Source: Acidobacteriota bacterium (GTDB taxonomy: Bacteria; Acidobacteriota; Holophagae; Acanthopleuribacterales; Acanthopleuribacteraceae). Taken from it: a stretch of DNA of 64,000 nt. A model generated the notes under the pieces. The model searched no databases. It was not told where the DNA came from and saw nothing but the letters and a program-made list of their open reading frames with translations. The stretch is taken from positions 122,871-186,870 of the forward strand of contig JACJWC010000011.1 of assembly GCA_020637335.1 (NCBI GenBank), written 5' to 3'. Position 1 is the stretch's first letter. The number at the start of each line of letters is the position of its first letter. Shown here one piece after another: positions 61,633-64,000 of the stretch. Made by a program: the position numbers and the translations under genes.

Positions 61633-62099
61633 CTGTGGTTCATAAAACCTCGCAAGGCGTCACATTCTCGTTTCCAGACGTATGTAAGACACCGGCGCCA
61701 CCAGCACCTCCGGTACCTATTCCCTACCCCAATATCGCCATGTCGAGCAATACGATCAATGGATCCATGACCGTCAAAGTGGACGGTCAGATGGTTCTGG
61801 TCAAGAATGGCTTCATGACCCCAAGTACGGGTGATGAACCCGGCTCCCTTTTGGGCATTGCCAGCAATACGGTCAAAGGCAAAGCCGAACCCATCATGTA
61901 TTCGTTCGATGTCAAGTTTGAAGGCAAGAATGTGGTGCGCTTAATGGACATCACGCTCCACAACAAAATGTCGGCACCAAATACAGGTCCCTTCCCCATC
62001 ATTCAACCGCCACTCGTTGTGTTGCCGCCGATCCCCGATCCCAGCATGGAAACGCCCAAAATTTGGCAAATTGTTTCGCTCGACCGGAGTGAGCAATGA
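61602..62099 (+). CDS. DUF4150 PAAR-like protein
   Basis: A 165-aa protein of the DUF4150/PAAR-like family, which forms the sharp tip of T6SS-type spikes and can carry effectors. Typical parts are the PFPDVCKTPAPPAPPVPIPYPNIA-like region after the first strand (here FSFPDVCKTPAPPAP), SNTINGSMTVKVDGQMVLVK and STGDEPGSLLGIASNTVKGKA. A Pro-rich tail (PPLVVLPPIPDPS) ends it. It overlaps the KAS-like gene by 31 bp and the HExxH gene by 4 bp, so all are one transcript. The cargo is likely the next gene's product. Confidence 0.9.
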   Translation: MPSTTNVNFLTVVHKTSQGVTFSFPDVCKTPAPPAPPVPIPYPNIAMSSNTINGSMTVKVDGQMVLVKNGFMTPSTGDEPGSLLGIASNTVKGKAEPIMYSFDVKFEGKNVVRLMDITLHNKMSAPNTGPFPIIQPPLVVLPPIPDPSMETPKIWQIVSLDRSEQ

Positions 62100-63391
62100 T
62101 TCGCCAGTACGTCAATTTGGATCCGGATCCTGACCATCCGCACTACGGCGATGAAATTCCACTGACTGCAGATGCCAATCAAATAAATGCCGATGATTCT
62201 GTGCGTTCGGAGTGGTGGATTGAGGCCCAAGGCCAAAACCAACCCGAAAGATTCTTGTCCCGCGCTGCGCGAGCCCATTTTTCGGAGAGCTACCCGCGCA
62301 ACCAGGACCACCAATTTCACAATACCTTGCACCTGCCTCACGTGGGCGGCGATGCTTACAACTGTTTTTGCAGTAAACGGGACGACCGCGACAATCACCA
62401 CAGCTTTGAAACGATCGAAACTTGGCGGAAACTCTACCTTTCGATCTGGTTCATGAACGACCGCTGCGAACAGCTTTTCGATTCAGCATTTGCCATGTTG
62501 CGCAGCGAGGCCGAACGCGGATTTGTTGAATTGGAGGAGGTGAACCGCTTCAGTACCCGCACAGACGAAGAGCAAACCGTCTACCACAATGGCTTGCGCC
62601 ACCTTTACCAAGATCCCAACAATGCCCAAGCCTCCGCGCTGGAACACACGCCTTTTCATATGCGGGTGATTGTTATGAATCGTCTGTTTAATCCCGCTAC
62701 CAAACCCTACCCCGGCGAAAGTCAGGAAGTTTCGCACACCCAAAATACCCAATATGACTTACCGGAAACCGGATGGCTTGCATCGGGTCGCATCCGGCTA
62801 AAAAAACGAGGTGCCCAATGGCGAACGGTAAATGAGGGCGATGAAATTATTGAACGGACCGGAATCCGCAGTTTCCGTTGTGATCTCTCCAGCCTGCCGG
62901 AATATTGGGAGGACAGCAATTTCAATGGGCACTGGCAATATGAATTTGTCACCCACGAACTCAATGACTTGGCCGGTGGCAATGTGGGCAATCTTTCATT
63001 GATTTGCACCTATTCTGGACAAACTGCAGTGACTGCGGAACAATCCGCAACCATCCAAACCCATGAATTTGGCCATGCTTGTGGTCAAACCGTTCGACGC
63101 GAACGGACCTACAACGCGCACGGCGGAACCCAAGGCTGGGAAAACCACCCGACCTGGTATAACGACCAATATGGCGGACTCGGTAACCATTGTTCCCACA
63201 ATGCGCGGCTAGAACCGAATGCCCAATCGCACCAGGAATATGTTCCCATCCCAAGCATGACCACCTGTGTGATGTACCACCAACTCCATGTACAGCAAGG
63301 TCGCCAATATTGCGCGAATTGTTTGGCGCGACTGCAACGGGCGGACCTGGGCCGGGCCAACATGATCGCGCGCCATTGGGATCGGTATTGA
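62096..63391 (+). CDS. Putative T6SS-linked metallopeptidase effector (HExxH)
   Basis: A 431-aa protein without a signal peptide. A zinc-peptidase motif H323-E324-F-G-H327 (QTHEFGHACGQ) is followed by conserved-looking His residues (H365 and H368 in GNHCSHN) and a Met-turn-like C-V-M393-Y-H395. This resembles a gluzincin/metzincin layout but matches no family I can name. Several Cys (CFCSKRDD, YCANCLARL) may bind metal or form disulfides. It directly follows the PAAR-like gene with a 4-bp overlap, the usual place for an effector. The next small gene could encode its immunity protein. Effector status is inferred from context and motif. Confidence 0.65.
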   Translation: MIRQYVNLDPDPDHPHYGDEIPLTADANQINADDSVRSEWWIEAQGQNQPERFLSRAARAHFSESYPRNQDHQFHNTLHLPHVGGDAYNCFCSKRDDRDNHHSFETIETWRKLYLSIWFMNDRCEQLFDSAFAMLRSEAERGFVELEEVNRFSTRTDEEQTVYHNGLRHLYQDPNNAQASALEHTPFHMRVIVMNRLFNPATKPYPGESQEVSHTQNTQYDLPETGWLASGRIRLKKRGAQWRTVNEGDEIIERTGIRSFRCDLSSLPEYWEDSNFNGHWQYEFVTHELNDLAGGNVGNLSLICTYSGQTAVTAEQSATIQTHEFGHACGQTVRRERTYNAHGGTQGWENHPTWYNDQYGGLGNHCSHNARLEPNAQSHQEYVPIPSMTTCVMYHQLHVQQGRQYCANCLARLQRADLGRANMIARHWDRY

Positions 63392-63397
63392 GGCTAT

Positions 63398-63868
63398 ATG
63401 CAAATCGAAATTACTGAACCCATTCGCTTCACCCATACCGCGCTTAATCCACAATTGGATGATCTTGGTTGCGCCATCCAACTGGCTAATGTTGTATTTA
63501 ATCCAGGTCATATTGCCTTTGATTTGGGCGTAACGTATCGTCTGGCCAGTGCCCAAGCACTGGCTTTCCAAGATCCCAATCCGGCAACCCTGGTGCTTTT
63601 CGAGCATGCCTACAGTAGCCAAACCTGCTGCCTCTACCTGGACGATCCTCATTTCACCCGTTGGTCTCTGCGCAACCCCAATTTCATACCGCCTGAATCC
63701 ATTGATTGGACCAAGCACGCCGTTTCTTATGCGACCTTAAATCTGATTATTAGCCCATTGCCCCAACAGGGCGGACCGTTATTAATCAGCGCGTTTATTC
63801 TGGATTACGGTTCACAAACCTGGTTACTAGATTTGGACAGCCAAACATTTCGGGAGTTGGACCTATGA
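63398..63868 (+). CDS. Hypothetical protein downstream of putative effector
   Basis: A 156-aa protein with no signal peptide and no motif that I recognise. It is predicted to be beta-rich (CAIQLANVVFNPGHIAFDLGVTY, VSYATLNLIISPL). It starts 6 bp after the HExxH gene and overlaps the next ORF by 4 bp. Size and place would suit an immunity protein or a spike adaptor. I cannot choose between these from sequence. Confidence 0.65.
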   Translation: MQIEITEPIRFTHTALNPQLDDLGCAIQLANVVFNPGHIAFDLGVTYRLASAQALAFQDPNPATLVLFEHAYSSQTCCLYLDDPHFTRWSLRNPNFIPPESIDWTKHAVSYATLNLIISPLPQQGGPLLISAFILDYGSQTWLLDLDSQTFRELDL

Positions 63869-64000
63869 GTGGGTCGGGCATTTATGTGACCTGTTTGGAT
63901 CAGGCCAATGGCCTTACCTGTCGCGTTGATTTGCGTTTGAGCCACCAGGACCTCGCGCAGTACGACGAAGTCTTTTGGCTCAAACACCTTCTGGCAGTTG
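63865..64000 (+). CDS. Partial ORF, continues beyond window
   Basis: 45 codons are visible, starting MSGSGIYVTCLDQ. The ATG overlaps the previous stop (ATGA), so it is part of the same operon. It is too short to assign; the sequence is cut at the window edge. Confidence 0.6.
   Translation, partial: MSGSGIYVTCLDQANGLTCRVDLRLSHQDLAQYDEVFWLKHLLAV

Overview
The window reads as a chromosomal segment of a Gram-negative bacterium. lpxK (lipid A) and a LolA-like carrier indicate an outer membrane. The rest is typical of a large-genome bacterium with a complex lifestyle: two Ser/Thr kinases (one fused to an FGE domain, one to TPRs), three VWA proteins, a MASE1 hybrid histidine kinase, a chemoreceptor, PilZ and HD-GYP proteins, an MglA-type GTPase, many long secreted multidomain proteins, a protein with an IPTL-CTERM-like tail, and a type VI secretion (T6SS) accessory cluster. 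This mix resembles Acidobacteriota of the Holophagae/Acanthopleuribacter type or a similar deep Gram-negative lineage. That placement is inference from gene content only; no marker gene here settles it.

Layout. 1-5254 (minus): lipoprotein with solute-binding and VWA domains, XpaC-like protein, second solute-binding protein, then a Ser/Thr kinase-FGE fusion. 5459-6414: an exported hypothetical and a small Cys-rich ORF. 6562-6638: tRNA-Arg(CCT). 6720 to about 13010: a decayed prophage remnant with a gp7/gpF-type head protein, an AT-rich gene with a HEPN-like motif, and terminase small and large genes. The large terminase carries a frameshift and an IS66 insertion (9916-12370) with a perfect 8-bp target duplication. 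13130-18968: a secreted PLD/malectin-like/VWA protein and a kinase-TPR protein. 19081-20849: divergent SDR and LysR genes. 20985-30628: a surface protein with two cohesin-like repeats close to a secreted metalloprotease ending in a dockerin-like module, plus an ankyrin lipoprotein, a DUF998 protein and an EamA transporter. 30758-44184: radC, DUF4287/DUF5655, GFA, hybrid kinase, VWA protein, chemoreceptor, SnoaL-like protein, a PlsC/GNAT acyltransferase pair, exported amidase, beta-propeller and PilZ. 44291-51073: GAF-HD-GYP, then a three-gene envelope operon (S1C protease, DUF3352-like, FG-GAP). 51211-56907 (minus): greA, lpxK, ubiD-family, FHA, trxB. 57053-59541: lipoprotein, MglA-like fusion, LolA. 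59631-64000 (plus): a tightly overlapping T6SS accessory operon of DUF2169, a degenerate ketosynthase-fold protein, DUF4150 PAAR-like, an HExxH protein, a small unknown and a truncated ORF.

No gene-free stretch exceeds 300 bases. The longest gaps are 5255-5458 and 6011-6186 (start regions of flanking genes) and 12936-13129 (debris at the right edge of the prophage remnant). The strongest candidates for something undescribed are the 59631-64000 operon, the cohesin/dockerin-like neighbours at 21857-28344, the PLD-malectin-VWA protein at 13130 and the HEPN-like cargo gene at 7801.
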